37,343 bases of DNA from an uncultured Bacilli bacterium (GTDB lineage: Bacteria > Bacillota_I > Bacilli_A > RF39 > UBA660), in NCBI GenBank assembly GCA_947629265.1, contig CANRCZ010000001.1, forward strand, positions 1 to 37,343, written 5' to 3'. This document shows positions 7,855-15,533 of the stretch, piece by piece. A program made the translations under genes and the position numbers. Numbering within the stretch: the stretch's first letter is position 1; each line of letters starts with the position of its first letter. Under the pieces are notes generated by a model. It saw nothing but the letters and a program-made list of their open reading frames with translations, was not told the DNA's origin and did no database searches.

Positions 7855-8376
7855 ATGAAAAAATTATTAATTTTATTAATACCAGTATTATGTTTATCAT
7901 TTTTAAATAAAACTGAAGCTTATGAAATACCAAGTGAAGCTATCAGACTTAGAGTTCTAGCGAATACCAATAGTGATTACGATTTACAAGTTAAATTTAA
8001 AGTCAGCAACAAAATTCAAGATACAATGTACAATCTATTAAAAGATACTAAGGATATTGGAGAAGCTAGAAAGATCATAAAAGATAATTTAGATATTATC
8101 GATAATGATATAGAAAAAGTTTTACAAGTTGAAAATTATCCTTATGGCTATAATATTGACTATGGTTATAACTACTTTCCCAAAAAAGAATATAAAGGCG
8201 TTATCTATAAAGAGGGTGAATACGAGTCTATCTTAGTTACATTAGGTAAAGGCGAGGGTGATAATTGGTGGTGTGTTTTATTTCCACCTTTATGTCTAGT
8301 TGAAGCTGATGAAAGTGATGTAAGCGACGTTGAATATAAAACTTTTATCGGTGAATTAATCGATAAATATTTCTAA
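7855..8376 (+). CDS. spoIIR: Stage II sporulation protein R (SpoIIR)
   Basis: SpoIIR is secreted from the forespore and activates the membrane protease SpoIIGA in the mother cell, which matures sigma E. I chose ATG 7855 (173 residues) over the in-frame ATG 7810 because AGGTAGGTG lies just upstream and the protein then opens with a clean signal peptide (MKKLLILLIPVLCLSFLN). Family blocks are clear: IRLRVLANTNSDYDLQVKFKV, the YPYGYN...FPKKEYKGVIY region, EYESILVTLGKGEGDNWWCV and FPPLCLVEA. The gene indicates an endospore programme with sigma F and sigma E, supported by the coat genes elsewhere in the window. In other species it is under sigma F; I could not assign such a promoter here. Confidence 0.93.
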   Translation: MKKLLILLIPVLCLSFLNKTEAYEIPSEAIRLRVLANTNSDYDLQVKFKVSNKIQDTMYNLLKDTKDIGEARKIIKDNLDIIDNDIEKVLQVENYPYGYNIDYGYNYFPKKEYKGVIYKEGEYESILVTLGKGEGDNWWCVLFPPLCLVEADESDVSDVEYKTFIGELIDKYF

Positions 8377-8379
8377 TAT

Positions 8380-8408
8380 TTGACAACTTTAAATTCATTT
8401 GTTAGAAT
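8380..8408 (+). promoter_or_regulatory. SigA-type promoter of the 8432 gene
   Basis: TTGACA (8380-8385, full consensus) and TAGAAT (8403-8408) with a 17-base spacer, immediately after the spoIIR stop and 24 bases before the next ATG. Confidence 0.75.
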
Positions 8409-8431
8409 ATTAAAGATTGAGGGGGTAGACC

Positions 8432-9196
8432 ATGGATTATAATAGACTATTAAATCAAGATTTATACCATATAAAAAAACAGTTTTTGCATCTTAAAGAA
8501 GCTTTAGAAACTTATAAATATTATTATGATGATAAAAAATTCAAAATTGAACTAAGTGATGGACAATCTATGAAATTTGAAATAAGAAGAAAAAATTTAC
8601 CACATTTATTAGGTTTCAATAAAGATAAATATATGTATGATAAACTGTTTAAATATTTAGATTTAGATATAAATAAAAATTCCTTATATAATTTAATAAA
8701 CTATTTAAGTGAAAATTATGATGATATTACTAAAGAAATAACTGAATGTATAGATAATCAAACTAGTAGAAAAATAGGTTATCGATCAGTTGTCTTCTCT
8801 AGTTTTGATAATTTAATCATACCTAACTACGTAATATGTAATAGAAAATATAACCGCATTGGTACTATCGCTAGTAATTATGTCATCATTAAAGATTTAA
8901 ACTATGAAGAATGTGAATATAGTGGTTTAGGTATATTTAATAATCCTTATAAAAACTATGCTGAAACCTTGATAAAAATTGCAAAAACAGGTAATTATGT
9001 CGTTGCAAATAACCATGTTTTATTACCAAATAAATTAATAATAAACGATGAAAAAGTTATCGATGGTTCAAAAGAAAAACAATTAAAATTAATTAAAAAT
9101 TATGCTGATTTTATCAAACAAAACAATTTAATCTTAATTACCAAAGACGATGAAATAAAAGAAGCATCTACTAAAATGAAAATTAAAGTTCGTTAA
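8432..9196 (+). CDS. Uncharacterised protein with PBECR4-like (BECR-fold nuclease-like) features
   Basis: A 254-residue soluble protein with a strong GAGGGGG ribosome-binding site and its own consensus promoter. The block DGQSMKFEIRRKNLPHLLGF (about 43-63) resembles the entry of PBECR4-type domains (phage Barnase-EndoU-ColicinE5/D-RelE-like nucleases), in which an F/L-x-x-x-N-x-x-H-L-L-G motif is common. The C-terminal half has SGLGIF, YAETLIKIAKTGNYVV and LILITKDDE. I cannot identify catalytic residues with certainty, and no antitoxin gene adjoins. It has no signal peptide or membrane segment. The gene is certain; the nuclease relation is a tentative pattern-based inference. Confidence 0.85.
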   Translation: MDYNRLLNQDLYHIKKQFLHLKEALETYKYYYDDKKFKIELSDGQSMKFEIRRKNLPHLLGFNKDKYMYDKLFKYLDLDINKNSLYNLINYLSENYDDITKEITECIDNQTSRKIGYRSVVFSSFDNLIIPNYVICNRKYNRIGTIASNYVIIKDLNYEECEYSGLGIFNNPYKNYAETLIKIAKTGNYVVANNHVLLPNKLIINDEKVIDGSKEKQLKLIKNYADFIKQNNLILITKDDEIKEASTKMKIKVR

Positions 9197-9205
9197 TGTA
9201 TATTT

Positions 9206-9242
9206 AAAAAACTTCCTAATAATATATTGTAGGAGGTTTTTT
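9206..9242 (+). promoter_or_regulatory. Terminator-like hairpin that contains the mntP ribosome-binding site
   Basis: Arms 9206-9218 (AAAAAACTTCCTA) and 9230-9242 (TAGGAGGTTTTTT) pair over 13 positions with one G-U wobble, around an 11-base loop. The right arm contains GGAGG, the only ribosome-binding site for the ATG at 9243, and ends in six T directly before it. It can therefore act as a terminator for the 8432 gene and as a translation-blocking stem for mntP. Confidence 0.7.
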
Positions 9243-9773
9243 ATGTCATTTTTAATAGTTATAATTATCGCTGTATCACTTAGTATGGACGCTTTTTCCC
9301 TCTCCTTAGCATATGGTACTTTAAATATTGATAAAAAACAGATATATCTACTTTCAACCATCGTCGGTATCTTTCATTTTTTTATGCCTTTAATCGGTAT
9401 GTTTATCGGTAGCATTATTCTCGATTGGCTACCAGTAGCACCCAGTACGATCGTTTTTTTAGTATTAGTTTTTATCGGTGTTCAAATGATTATTGAAACA
9501 TTAAAAAACGAACGCAAATTATCAGTTATGAACACTTTAGAATTATTTTTGTTTTCTCTAGCTGTATCAGTCGATAGCTTTTCAGTTGGTATCGGTTTAA
9601 AAACAATATATAGTGTACCTATCATATGTTCAATTACATTCTCATTATCAGCCCTACTTTTTACTTACCTTGGATTACAATTAGGTAAGAAAATAAACGA
9701 GATGATAGGTTCAATATCAACTTTAATTGGTGGTATAGCTTTAATTATTATCGGAATTTTTTACATAGTATAG
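9243..9773 (+). CDS. mntP: Putative manganese efflux pump, MntP family
   Basis: A 176-residue membrane protein with six predicted helices arranged as two similar halves. Each half carries the family motif: SLSMDAFSLSLAYG (Asp16) and AVSVDSFSVGIGL (Asp110). MntP-type proteins (DUF204) export Mn2+ and protect against manganese excess. The length is close to the usual 185-190. The start is fixed by GGAGG 6 bases upstream, which lies inside a hairpin stem (9206-9242). There is no room for a yybP-ykoY manganese riboswitch in the 46-base gap, so control, if any, would be through that hairpin. The murA gene follows after 53 bases with its own probable -10. Confidence 0.85.
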   Translation: MSFLIVIIIAVSLSMDAFSLSLAYGTLNIDKKQIYLLSTIVGIFHFFMPLIGMFIGSIILDWLPVAPSTIVFLVLVFIGVQMIIETLKNERKLSVMNTLELFLFSLAVSVDSFSVGIGLKTIYSVPIICSITFSLSALLFTYLGLQLGKKINEMIGSISTLIGGIALIIIGIFYIV

Positions 9774-9826
9774 TTTAATTAAAATAATTGTGATATAATT
9801 TAGCTAGTATAGGATAGGAGAAATAT

Positions 9827-11080
9827 ATGAAAAGAATTGAAATTGAAGGAGGACATACACTTACTGGTGAAATAAAAATAAGTGGCGCTAAAAATAGTGC
9901 CGTTGCCTTAGTACCAGCATCCATTTTATCTGATAGTATAGTCAAAATAGAAAACGCTCCCAATATTTCGGATATCGATGCCTTAGAAGAAATTTTGGAA
10001 TATCTAGGAGCTTCTTTTAAAAAAGAGGGTAGCTTAATAACCATCGATCCATCAACTATTGAAAACAAAGAAATACCTGAAGCTATATCAGTAAAATTAA
10101 GAGCTTCATATTACTTTATGGCTGCCTTACTTGGTAAATATCGTCATGTTGAAATGTATTTCCCAGGGGGATGCAATATCGGATCAAGACCAATTGATCA
10201 AACTTTAAAAGCTTTTGAAGAATTAAATGCTAAAGTTGAAAATATTGGAAACAAATATATCATATCCGCCGAAAGATTGATAGGAGGACATATATATTTA
10301 GATATGCCAAGCGTTGGTGCTACCATCAATACCATGTTAGCAGCTACCTTAGCAGTTGGTACGACCATCTTAGAAAACGCCGCTAAAGAACCAGAGATCG
10401 TCGATGTCGCTACCTTTTTAAACAATATGGGCGCTAAAATAACTGGAGCTGGAACTAGTGTTATTAAAATCGAGGGTGTCCAAAAATTAAACGGCTGTTA
10501 TACAGAGGTTATTCCTGATCGTATCGAAGCAGGTACCTATGTTATCGCTGGAGCCTTATTAGGAGAAAACTTAAAAATAACCAATATTATTCCCGAACAT
10601 ATCAAATCACTTACATCAAAACTAGAACAAATGGGCGCTGATATGACTATTGGAAATGACTATATCACAATAAACAAAATAGAAAATATCAAACCAACTA
10701 ATATAAAAACCTTAGGTTACCCAGGTTTTCCAACCGATTTACAACAACCGATGACTGTCTTATTATCTTTATCCGACGGTATATCATACCTAGAAGAAAC
10801 AATTTATGAAAATCGTTTCCAAAACGTACCTTACTTAAATATGATGGGTGCTAATATCGAAATAAGTGGTCAAAAAATTAAAATAAACGGTGTTAAAAAA
10901 TTATATGGTAAAGACGTTTTAGCTACCGACTTAAGAGCCGGAGCTTGTATGTTACTAGCTGGTTTAGTAGCAAATGGCATAACTAGAATAACCCAAGTAG
11001 AACACTTGTTAAGAGGTTATGAAAACGTAATTGAAAAATTAGTCGCTGTTGGTGCTAAAATAAAATTAGAAGAAATATAA
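9827..11080 (+). CDS. murA: UDP-N-acetylglucosamine 1-carboxyvinyltransferase (MurA)
   Basis: Transfers enolpyruvate from PEP to UDP-GlcNAc, the first committed step of peptidoglycan synthesis in the cytoplasm. The 417-residue length is standard. Lys22 in SGAKN and the catalytic cysteine in PGGCNIGSRPID (Cys116) are present, so the fosfomycin-sensitive Cys form is expected. RAGACMLLAGL and GYENVIEKL near the end are typical. The ribosome-binding site is ATAGGAGAAA; TATAAT at 9794-9799 probably serves as its -10 box. Low-GC Firmicutes often carry two copies (murAA/murAB); which one this is cannot be decided here. It is followed by a clear terminator. Confidence 0.96.
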   Translation: MKRIEIEGGHTLTGEIKISGAKNSAVALVPASILSDSIVKIENAPNISDIDALEEILEYLGASFKKEGSLITIDPSTIENKEIPEAISVKLRASYYFMAALLGKYRHVEMYFPGGCNIGSRPIDQTLKAFEELNAKVENIGNKYIISAERLIGGHIYLDMPSVGATINTMLAATLAVGTTILENAAKEPEIVDVATFLNNMGAKITGAGTSVIKIEGVQKLNGCYTEVIPDRIEAGTYVIAGALLGENLKITNIIPEHIKSLTSKLEQMGADMTIGNDYITINKIENIKPTNIKTLGYPGFPTDLQQPMTVLLSLSDGISYLEETIYENRFQNVPYLNMMGANIEISGQKIKINGVKKLYGKDVLATDLRAGACMLLAGLVANGITRITQVEHLLRGYENVIEKLVAVGAKIKLEEI

Positions 11081-11083
11081 TTA

Positions 11084-11108
11084 AATAGAGTAAATACTCT
11101 ATTTTTTT
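11084..11108 (+). terminator. Rho-independent terminator after murA
   Basis: AATAGAGT (11084-11091) and ACTCTATT (11096-11103) form a perfect 8-bp stem with loop AAAT, followed by T to 11108. Confidence 0.85.
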
Positions 11109-11122
11109 AGTAAGGTGATATT

Positions 11123-11719
11123 TTGAAAAAACTAATTTTTATTATAGGCATTATCCTAGCAATATTTTTTATATACATGTTTAATATCGATAATAAAATT
11201 ACTTATTTAAACATAAGTGATACCGAAAATCCTTATACAGTTTATATAACTAACTATATAGATAGCAAAAACAAACTAGATGAATACATAAACAATTTTT
11301 CCTTAGAAGATTACCGCATAACAGCCTTAATAAACGATATCGATAATAACCGTTCCTTATATATTAATAAAAAAAATAGAACATTAAAAAATACATTAGT
11401 AACCTCAGATTTAATTACTATATCAATAGGTAATACCGACTTATACTACAAAATGAATTACTATGATATCGATGAAATGTATAATTATGTCGATGAATTG
11501 TTAAGCGATTACGATATACTTTTTAAAAAAATAAGAAAGATAACCAAAGAAAAAATCATCGTTTTTGGCTATACCTTTTTAGGAAAAGATAAAGAAATAA
11601 TCGATTACTATAACGATCACTTAGAAATTTTATGTAACGATAATAATATTAAATTTATCAAAATCGACAATAAAACCAAAGATAATTTAAAAAAAGAGGT
11701 AAATAGTTTATTAAAATAG
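11123..11719 (+). CDS. Membrane-anchored SGNH-like protein, apparently degenerate
   Basis: Starts at TTG 11123 with AAGGTGAT upstream; 198 residues. Residues 4-19 (LIFIIGIILAIFFIYM) are an N-terminal anchor or uncleaved signal. The rest has the look of SGNH/GDSL hydrolases: a first strand ITYLNISDTENPY where GDS is expected, a second block SDLITISIGNTDL, and YNDHLEILCNDNN before the end. The nucleophile serine of the GDS motif is not in its usual context (NISDTEN), so activity is doubtful. It lies between murA and a BI-1 gene with a 37-base gap to the latter. The fold call is by resemblance; no partner or substrate can be stated. Confidence 0.8.
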   Translation: MKKLIFIIGIILAIFFIYMFNIDNKITYLNISDTENPYTVYITNYIDSKNKLDEYINNFSLEDYRITALINDIDNNRSLYINKKNRTLKNTLVTSDLITISIGNTDLYYKMNYYDIDEMYNYVDELLSDYDILFKKIRKITKEKIIVFGYTFLGKDKEIIDYYNDHLEILCNDNNIKFIKIDNKTKDNLKKEVNSLLK

Positions 11720-11756
11720 CTTAATATGATATACTATTAATAGAGGAAGTGATTAT

Positions 11757-12398
11757 ATGGAAATATCAAAATATTTTTCTAAAGTATTTTTATGGATGTG
11801 TATCGGCTTAGCTGTTACCTTTATTACTGGTCAAGTCGTAGCTAATAGTCCATCTATGGTTATGGAAGTTTTTAGTGGATGGTACATATTATTAGCTATA
11901 TTACAGATTGGTGTCGTTATATTTTTATCAGCTAGAATTACTAAAATGCAACCGACGACCGCTAAAATAACTTTTATTATTTATTCAATATTGACAGGTC
12001 TAACTTTTTCATCTATCTTTATAGCTTATAAAGTTACATCAATAATGACGGTCTTTTTAGTAACATCAGGTGTCATGTTGATATTTGGTTTAATAGGTTA
12101 TTTTACGAAGATCGATCTAACTAAACTAGGAAATATATTACTTATCGGTTTATTATGTATTATCGTTGTAAGTATCATTAATATGTTTGTTGGAAATGCT
12201 ACTTTAGATTTAGGATTATGTATCCTTAGTATCGTTATCTTCTTAGGATATGTAGCATTCGATATTCAAAAAATCAAACAATTTTATAATTTTGATCCTA
12301 ATAATGATAACCTAGCGATTATGGGTGCTTTGGAACTATATCTCGATTTTATTAATATTTTTCTTAATTTGTTACAGCTTTTTGGCGATAATGACTAA
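11757..12398 (+). CDS. Bax inhibitor-1 / YccA family membrane protein
   Basis: A 213-residue protein with seven hydrophobic segments and the typical family ending ALELYLDFINIFLNLLQLFG. The segment FLGYVAFDIQKIKQF contains the conserved aspartate of the family helix 6-7 region. BI-1/YccA (TMBIM) proteins act as pH-gated calcium leak channels in some bacteria (BsYetJ) and modulate FtsH in others. RBS GAGGAAGTG lies upstream. It seems to form its own unit; rpmE follows with its own promoter. The family call is firm; physiology here is unknown. Confidence 0.93.
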   Translation: MEISKYFSKVFLWMCIGLAVTFITGQVVANSPSMVMEVFSGWYILLAILQIGVVIFLSARITKMQPTTAKITFIIYSILTGLTFSSIFIAYKVTSIMTVFLVTSGVMLIFGLIGYFTKIDLTKLGNILLIGLLCIIVVSIINMFVGNATLDLGLCILSIVIFLGYVAFDIQKIKQFYNFDPNNDNLAIMGALELYLDFINIFLNLLQLFGDND

Positions 12399-12405
12399 AA
12401 AACAC

Positions 12406-12434
12406 TTGCATTAATAATAAATAACTGTTATAAT
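12406..12434 (+). promoter_or_regulatory. SigA-type promoter of rpmE
   Basis: TTGCAT (12406-12411) and TATAAT (12429-12434) with a 17-base spacer. The motif ACACTTGCAT around the -35 recurs before cspA at 16454. Confidence 0.8.
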
Positions 12435-12451
12435 CAAAGTCGTGAAATTCT

Positions 12452-12472
12452 ATTGACTTACATTTAGTCAAT
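12452..12472 (+). promoter_or_regulatory. Hairpin in the rpmE leader
   Basis: ATTGACT (12452-12458) and AGTCAAT (12466-12472) form a perfect 7-bp stem with a 7-base loop, ending 3 bases before the purine-rich ribosome-binding site of rpmE. It has the position expected of an autoregulatory r-protein leader, but I cannot confirm the known L31-leader consensus. Confidence 0.5.
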
Positions 12473-12490
12473 GGCGGAAGGAGAGAAATT

Positions 12491-12694
12491 ATGAAAAAGG
12501 GAATTCATCCAGAATATCAAGATACTAAAGTTACATGTGCTTGTGGTAACACTTTTACAGTAAAATCAAATAAAAGTGAACTACATATTGAAACTTGTGA
12601 TAAATGTCATCCATTTTATACAGGTACACAAACTAACGTATCAAGAAGAGGACGTATTGAAAAATTCAATAATAAATATGGATTAAATAAATAG
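12491..12694 (+). CDS. rpmE: 50S ribosomal protein bL31, zinc-binding form
   Basis: A 67-residue bL31 of the zinc (C+) type. [20 protein letters not shown] opens the protein, and four cysteines at 16, 18, 36 and 39 (CAC and CDKC) make the zinc site. [20 protein letters not shown] is the RNA-contacting end. bL31 bridges the subunits at the central protuberance. RBS GGAAGGAGAG. The gene is monocistronic, between its own promoter and the terminator at 12697. A C+ form implies that a zinc-free paralog may exist elsewhere for zinc starvation; none is visible here. Confidence 0.97.
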   Translation: MKKGIHPEYQDTKVTCACGNTFTVKSNKSELHIETCDKCHPFYTGTQTNVSRRGRIEKFNNKYGLNK

Positions 12695-12696
12695 TT

Positions 12697-12722
12697 AAAA
12701 TGTTAATTTCTAACATTTTTTT
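12697..12722 (+). terminator. Rho-independent terminator after rpmE
   Basis: AAAATGTTA (12697-12705) pairs perfectly with TAACATTTT (12711-12719) around ATTTC, then T. Confidence 0.85.
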
Positions 12723-12802
12723 CTTTATAATTTAAGTACCATTATAGACAAAGTTATCAATATATGATATTCTAGATTAAAGATAAACTAGGAGGATCTA
12801 AG

Positions 12803-13249
12803 ATGGTAAAATATTTGACTGATGATGAATTAGAAGAGGAAAGAAACAAGGAACGAAGAGAATATTTTAGATATATGAACCAGTTGCGAAAACGTCAAAA
12901 ACATATGGTTATCGCTTTTACGGTAGTTTTAATCTTTTCTGTTTTAATAGCTGGTAGCTTTTTATTATATGTTCACTACAATAATCAAACTTTAGTACTA
13001 GTTATTGAAAGTTCTTCTAATGATGAGGTAGATGATATATCAAAGAAAATATTAATAAGTAATTTTAAAGATTTAGAGTATGACGCTAATGGTGAATTTA
13101 AGATAACGATGGAAGATATTTATAACAATAAGTATGGTTATAAGATTGATAAACAGTATAAAGATAATCAATTATGTGATGGTTATATATTGATTAAAAA
13201 AGAGGATAATGACTATAAAATAGATGCTACAAATTATTGTAAAAAGTAG
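12803..13249 (+). CDS. Single-pass membrane protein with pilin-like extracellular tail
   Basis: 148 residues with RBS CTAGGAGGAT. A basic, glutamate-rich cytoplasmic start (1-34) is followed by one hydrophobic helix at about 35-57 (MVIAFTVVLIFSVLIAGSFL) and an outer domain. The outer part contains a segment ITMEDIYNNKYGYKID and ends CDGYILIKKEDNDYKIDATNYC, in which two cysteines bracket a short beta stretch. That ending is reminiscent of small type IV-pilin-like proteins of Gram-positives, but the helix is not N-terminal and no prepilin cleavage motif is seen, so it is probably not a true pilin. Function unknown. The stop codon is embedded in its own terminator. Confidence 0.8.
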   Translation: MVKYLTDDELEEERNKERREYFRYMNQLRKRQKHMVIAFTVVLIFSVLIAGSFLLYVHYNNQTLVLVIESSSNDEVDDISKKILISNFKDLEYDANGEFKITMEDIYNNKYGYKIDKQYKDNQLCDGYILIKKEDNDYKIDATNYCKK

Positions 13250-13276
13250 GTATTAATTTAATATCTACTTTTTTTC
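13241..13276 (+). terminator. Terminator overlapping the end of the 12803 gene
   Basis: The arms 13241-13254 and 13260-13273 pair over 14 positions (one G-T wobble) with a 5-base loop, ending in a T run. The stop codon 13247-13249 is inside the left arm. Confidence 0.8.
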
Positions 13277-13338
13277 ATTAAATGGTTGAGGTTAGGGTTT
13301 TTATCTTTATTTTATTAAGTTTTTGGCTATATTTCCAA

Positions 13339-13367
13339 TTGATAAATTTGTCAAAAAATGGTAATAT
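13339..13367 (+). promoter_or_regulatory. Probable promoter of agrA-agrC
   Basis: TTGATA (13339-13344), 17 bases, TAATAT (13362-13367); about 40 bases upstream of the response-regulator ATG at 13407. Confidence 0.6.
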
Positions 13368-13406
13368 GTTAAGGTAGGATACTGTTTAGAATAAAGGAGT
13401 TAAGAT

Positions 13407-14129
13407 ATGATAGAGTTTATTGTTTATGATGATAAAAAAGATTTTTGTTTAATGGTAGAAAAAGCTATTAAAAAGGTTACTAGTAGTACTAAGACAACAT
13501 ATAATATAAATTCTTTCACCAGCTATACTAAGGAATTTGATGATTTGATAAATCAAAATATGGCTTCTAAAATTTATATATTAGATATTGAAATTCCAGA
13601 TAGTATTTCAGGTATTGATATCGCTAGAAAGATTAGAAAAAAGGATTGGAATAGTATTATTATTTTTGTAACATCTCATGTTGAGATGGGTTATGAAGCT
13701 TTAAAAGCACAGATTATGTTACTTGATTTTATATGTAAACAAAATGATTGTTCTAATTCATTGATTAAAACTTTAAAGAAAGCTATCAACAAAGTTAATG
13801 ATAAGAAAGTTATGATCTTTGAAAGTGACGGTATAACTAATAGAGTTTATATTGATGATATATTGTATGTTAAAAGAGATTCAATTGATAGAAAGTGTAT
13901 AATTAAAACGACTTATAATGAAATAATTATCAATAAAAATTTAAGTGAGATAATGGATATGTTAGATAGTAGATTTTATTTATCACATAGGAGTTGTTTA
14001 ATCAATACAGATAAAATTAGAACTGTTGATTGGAAGAATAATATCATTTATTTTGAAAATAATGATACGACCGATTATTTGTCTAGAGATAAAAGGAAAG
14101 GGTTAAAAGAATATGTTGGAAATCATTAG
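13407..14129 (+). CDS. agrA: LytTR-family response regulator, AgrA-like
   Basis: A 240-residue two-domain regulator. The receiver domain (1-125) has the acidic pair Asp8-Asp9, the phospho-acceptor Asp60 in YILDIEIPD and Thr/Ser plus downstream basic residues as in AgrA. The LytTR DNA-binding domain (about 140-236) includes YIDDILYVKRDS, the conserved FYLSHRSCLIN block and KRKGLKEYV. AgrA proteins bind pairs of 9-bp direct repeats about two helical turns apart; such a pair lies before agrB at 16413-16443. RBS AAAGGAG. The reading frame overlaps the kinase gene by 17 bases, so the pair is co-translated. agrA precedes agrC here, opposite to Staphylococcus (BDCA). Confidence 0.92.
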   Translation: MIEFIVYDDKKDFCLMVEKAIKKVTSSTKTTYNINSFTSYTKEFDDLINQNMASKIYILDIEIPDSISGIDIARKIRKKDWNSIIIFVTSHVEMGYEALKAQIMLLDFICKQNDCSNSLIKTLKKAINKVNDKKVMIFESDGITNRVYIDDILYVKRDSIDRKCIIKTTYNEIIINKNLSEIMDMLDSRFYLSHRSCLINTDKIRTVDWKNNIIYFENNDTTDYLSRDKRKGLKEYVGNH

Positions 14130-15420
14130 TTTATTTATAATATGTAATTTATCTTTTTTAGTAAGTTATTATATATTTTCTGTTATAACTGGTCATGAAA
14201 TAATTATAAATAAGAAATTAATTGTATATGGCATAATATTTACTATGACATATATAATTGCAACTTTAACAGAAGCAGTTAAACTTAAAACTATATTAAT
14301 AAATGTTATATCAAATTTAATGTATATGGATATACACCATGAAAAATTAAATAAAACTATTTTAGCAGCACTTATTAATTATATACTTATGATGTTAAGT
14401 GAAACAGTATTTACTTTAGTTTTCATATATGGAATAGGTGGTATATTTACTATTGATTTTGTAACTAAAGATTTTATAGGAATAATCATTTCAAATGTAA
14501 TTATTTTGTTATTAGTTTTAATAATGATTAAGCTTAAATTTATTAGAAATATTTTTAGAAGAATAGTAAAGTGGTATGATGGTAGTAAACTAATCAATAT
14601 AATATTATTAATAATAGTAGCATTTAGTTTAATAGCATTTTTTACATATCAAAATTTCATTGGTATTCATTCAATTGTTTATTTTATTGAGGTCAATATA
14701 GCATTATTAGCAATATTCATATTTGTTATAGGCTATTTTAATCAACTCGCTAGAAATAAACACATTCTATTAGATTATGACCAATTAATGGAATATGTTA
14801 AAACTTATGAAAAGGTTCTTGATGAAAAGAGTAAACAACAACATGAATATAAAAATCAACTTATATTAGTAGGTTCAATGGTTAAGAGTAATGATAAAAA
14901 AGTAATTGATTATATCAATAAACTAGTAAAGATCGAAGATGAACAAGAAAATTATCAATATTTAACCAAACTTAAAAATTTACCAACAGGTGGTTTAAAA
15001 GGTTTTATTATGTATAAAATTGACGTCATGTTACAAAAAGGTATAATACCATTTATTGATATATCTGCTACTTTAACTGAAGATACTTGGAAAATATGTG
15101 AAAATCATCTTCAAGATATTAGTAGAGCATTAGGTGTATATTTGGATAATGCTATTGAAGCAGCATGTGAGTCAGAAAATAAATATATTTTACTTGATGC
15201 TGAATATTGCGATGATACAATAATATTTACTATTTCAAATACTTATAAAGGAAGAATTGATTTTACTAAAATCGATAAAAATGATTATACAACTAAAGGA
15301 AAAGGTAGAGGACATGGTCTAGCCTTGATAAAAGATATTATTGATAAGAATAATAAATTAGAACAATATAGAGAATTAAGTGGTATTTATTATGTTCAAA
15401 AGTTAATCATAAAGAAATAA
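14113..15420 (+). CDS. agrC: AgrC-like peptide-sensing histidine kinase (HPK10 type)
   Basis: 435 residues: six to seven hydrophobic helices in the first ~210 residues (peptide-sensing domain), a linker helix, the H-box HEYKNQL with phospho-accepting His244, an N-box with LDNAIEA (Asn346), and a G-box KGRGHGLALIKDII (about 397-410) of a GHKL ATPase. This HEYKN/LDNAIEA/GxGLG arrangement is typical of AgrC-type kinases responding to cyclic peptides. The start ATG lies inside the agrA end, with AAAGGGTTAAAAGA upstream. The partner peptide and its processing enzyme are encoded on the opposite strand immediately downstream. The call is firm by domains and context. Confidence 0.92.
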   Translation: MLEIISLFIICNLSFLVSYYIFSVITGHEIIINKKLIVYGIIFTMTYIIATLTEAVKLKTILINVISNLMYMDIHHEKLNKTILAALINYILMMLSETVFTLVFIYGIGGIFTIDFVTKDFIGIIISNVIILLLVLIMIKLKFIRNIFRRIVKWYDGSKLINIILLIIVAFSLIAFFTYQNFIGIHSIVYFIEVNIALLAIFIFVIGYFNQLARNKHILLDYDQLMEYVKTYEKVLDEKSKQQHEYKNQLILVGSMVKSNDKKVIDYINKLVKIEDEQENYQYLTKLKNLPTGGLKGFIMYKIDVMLQKGIIPFIDISATLTEDTWKICENHLQDISRALGVYLDNAIEAACESENKYILLDAEYCDDTIIFTISNTYKGRIDFTKIDKNDYTTKGKGRGHGLALIKDIIDKNNKLEQYRELSGIYYVQKLIIKK

Positions 15421-15432
15421 AGTTATTTTAAT

Positions 15433-15466
15433 TAAAAAAAGGTTGTACCGAGTTGGTATACTTTTT
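15433..15466 (+). terminator. Terminator after agrC
   Basis: An A-run plus GTACC pairs with GGTATAC plus a T-run (stem with a 2-base bulge) and runs into T. It faces the agrD terminator at 15501-15522. Confidence 0.65.
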
Positions 15467-15500
15467 TATATTGTATATATTAATTTATAATGAATAAAAT

Positions 15501-15522
15501 AAAAAAGAGCCAAAGCTCTTAT
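15501..15522 (-). terminator. Terminator after agrD
   Basis: On the minus strand AAGAGC, loop TTTG, GCTCTT and a T run. Plus-strand arms are 15505-15510 and 15515-15520. It stands 13 bases after the agrD stop. Confidence 0.85.
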
Positions 15523-15533
15523 TAAATGTATAA

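Noticed and set aside
9197-9242. yybP-ykoY manganese riboswitch before mntP
   Set aside because: The gap is only 46 bases and is fully occupied by one hairpin; the conserved riboswitch core does not fit.
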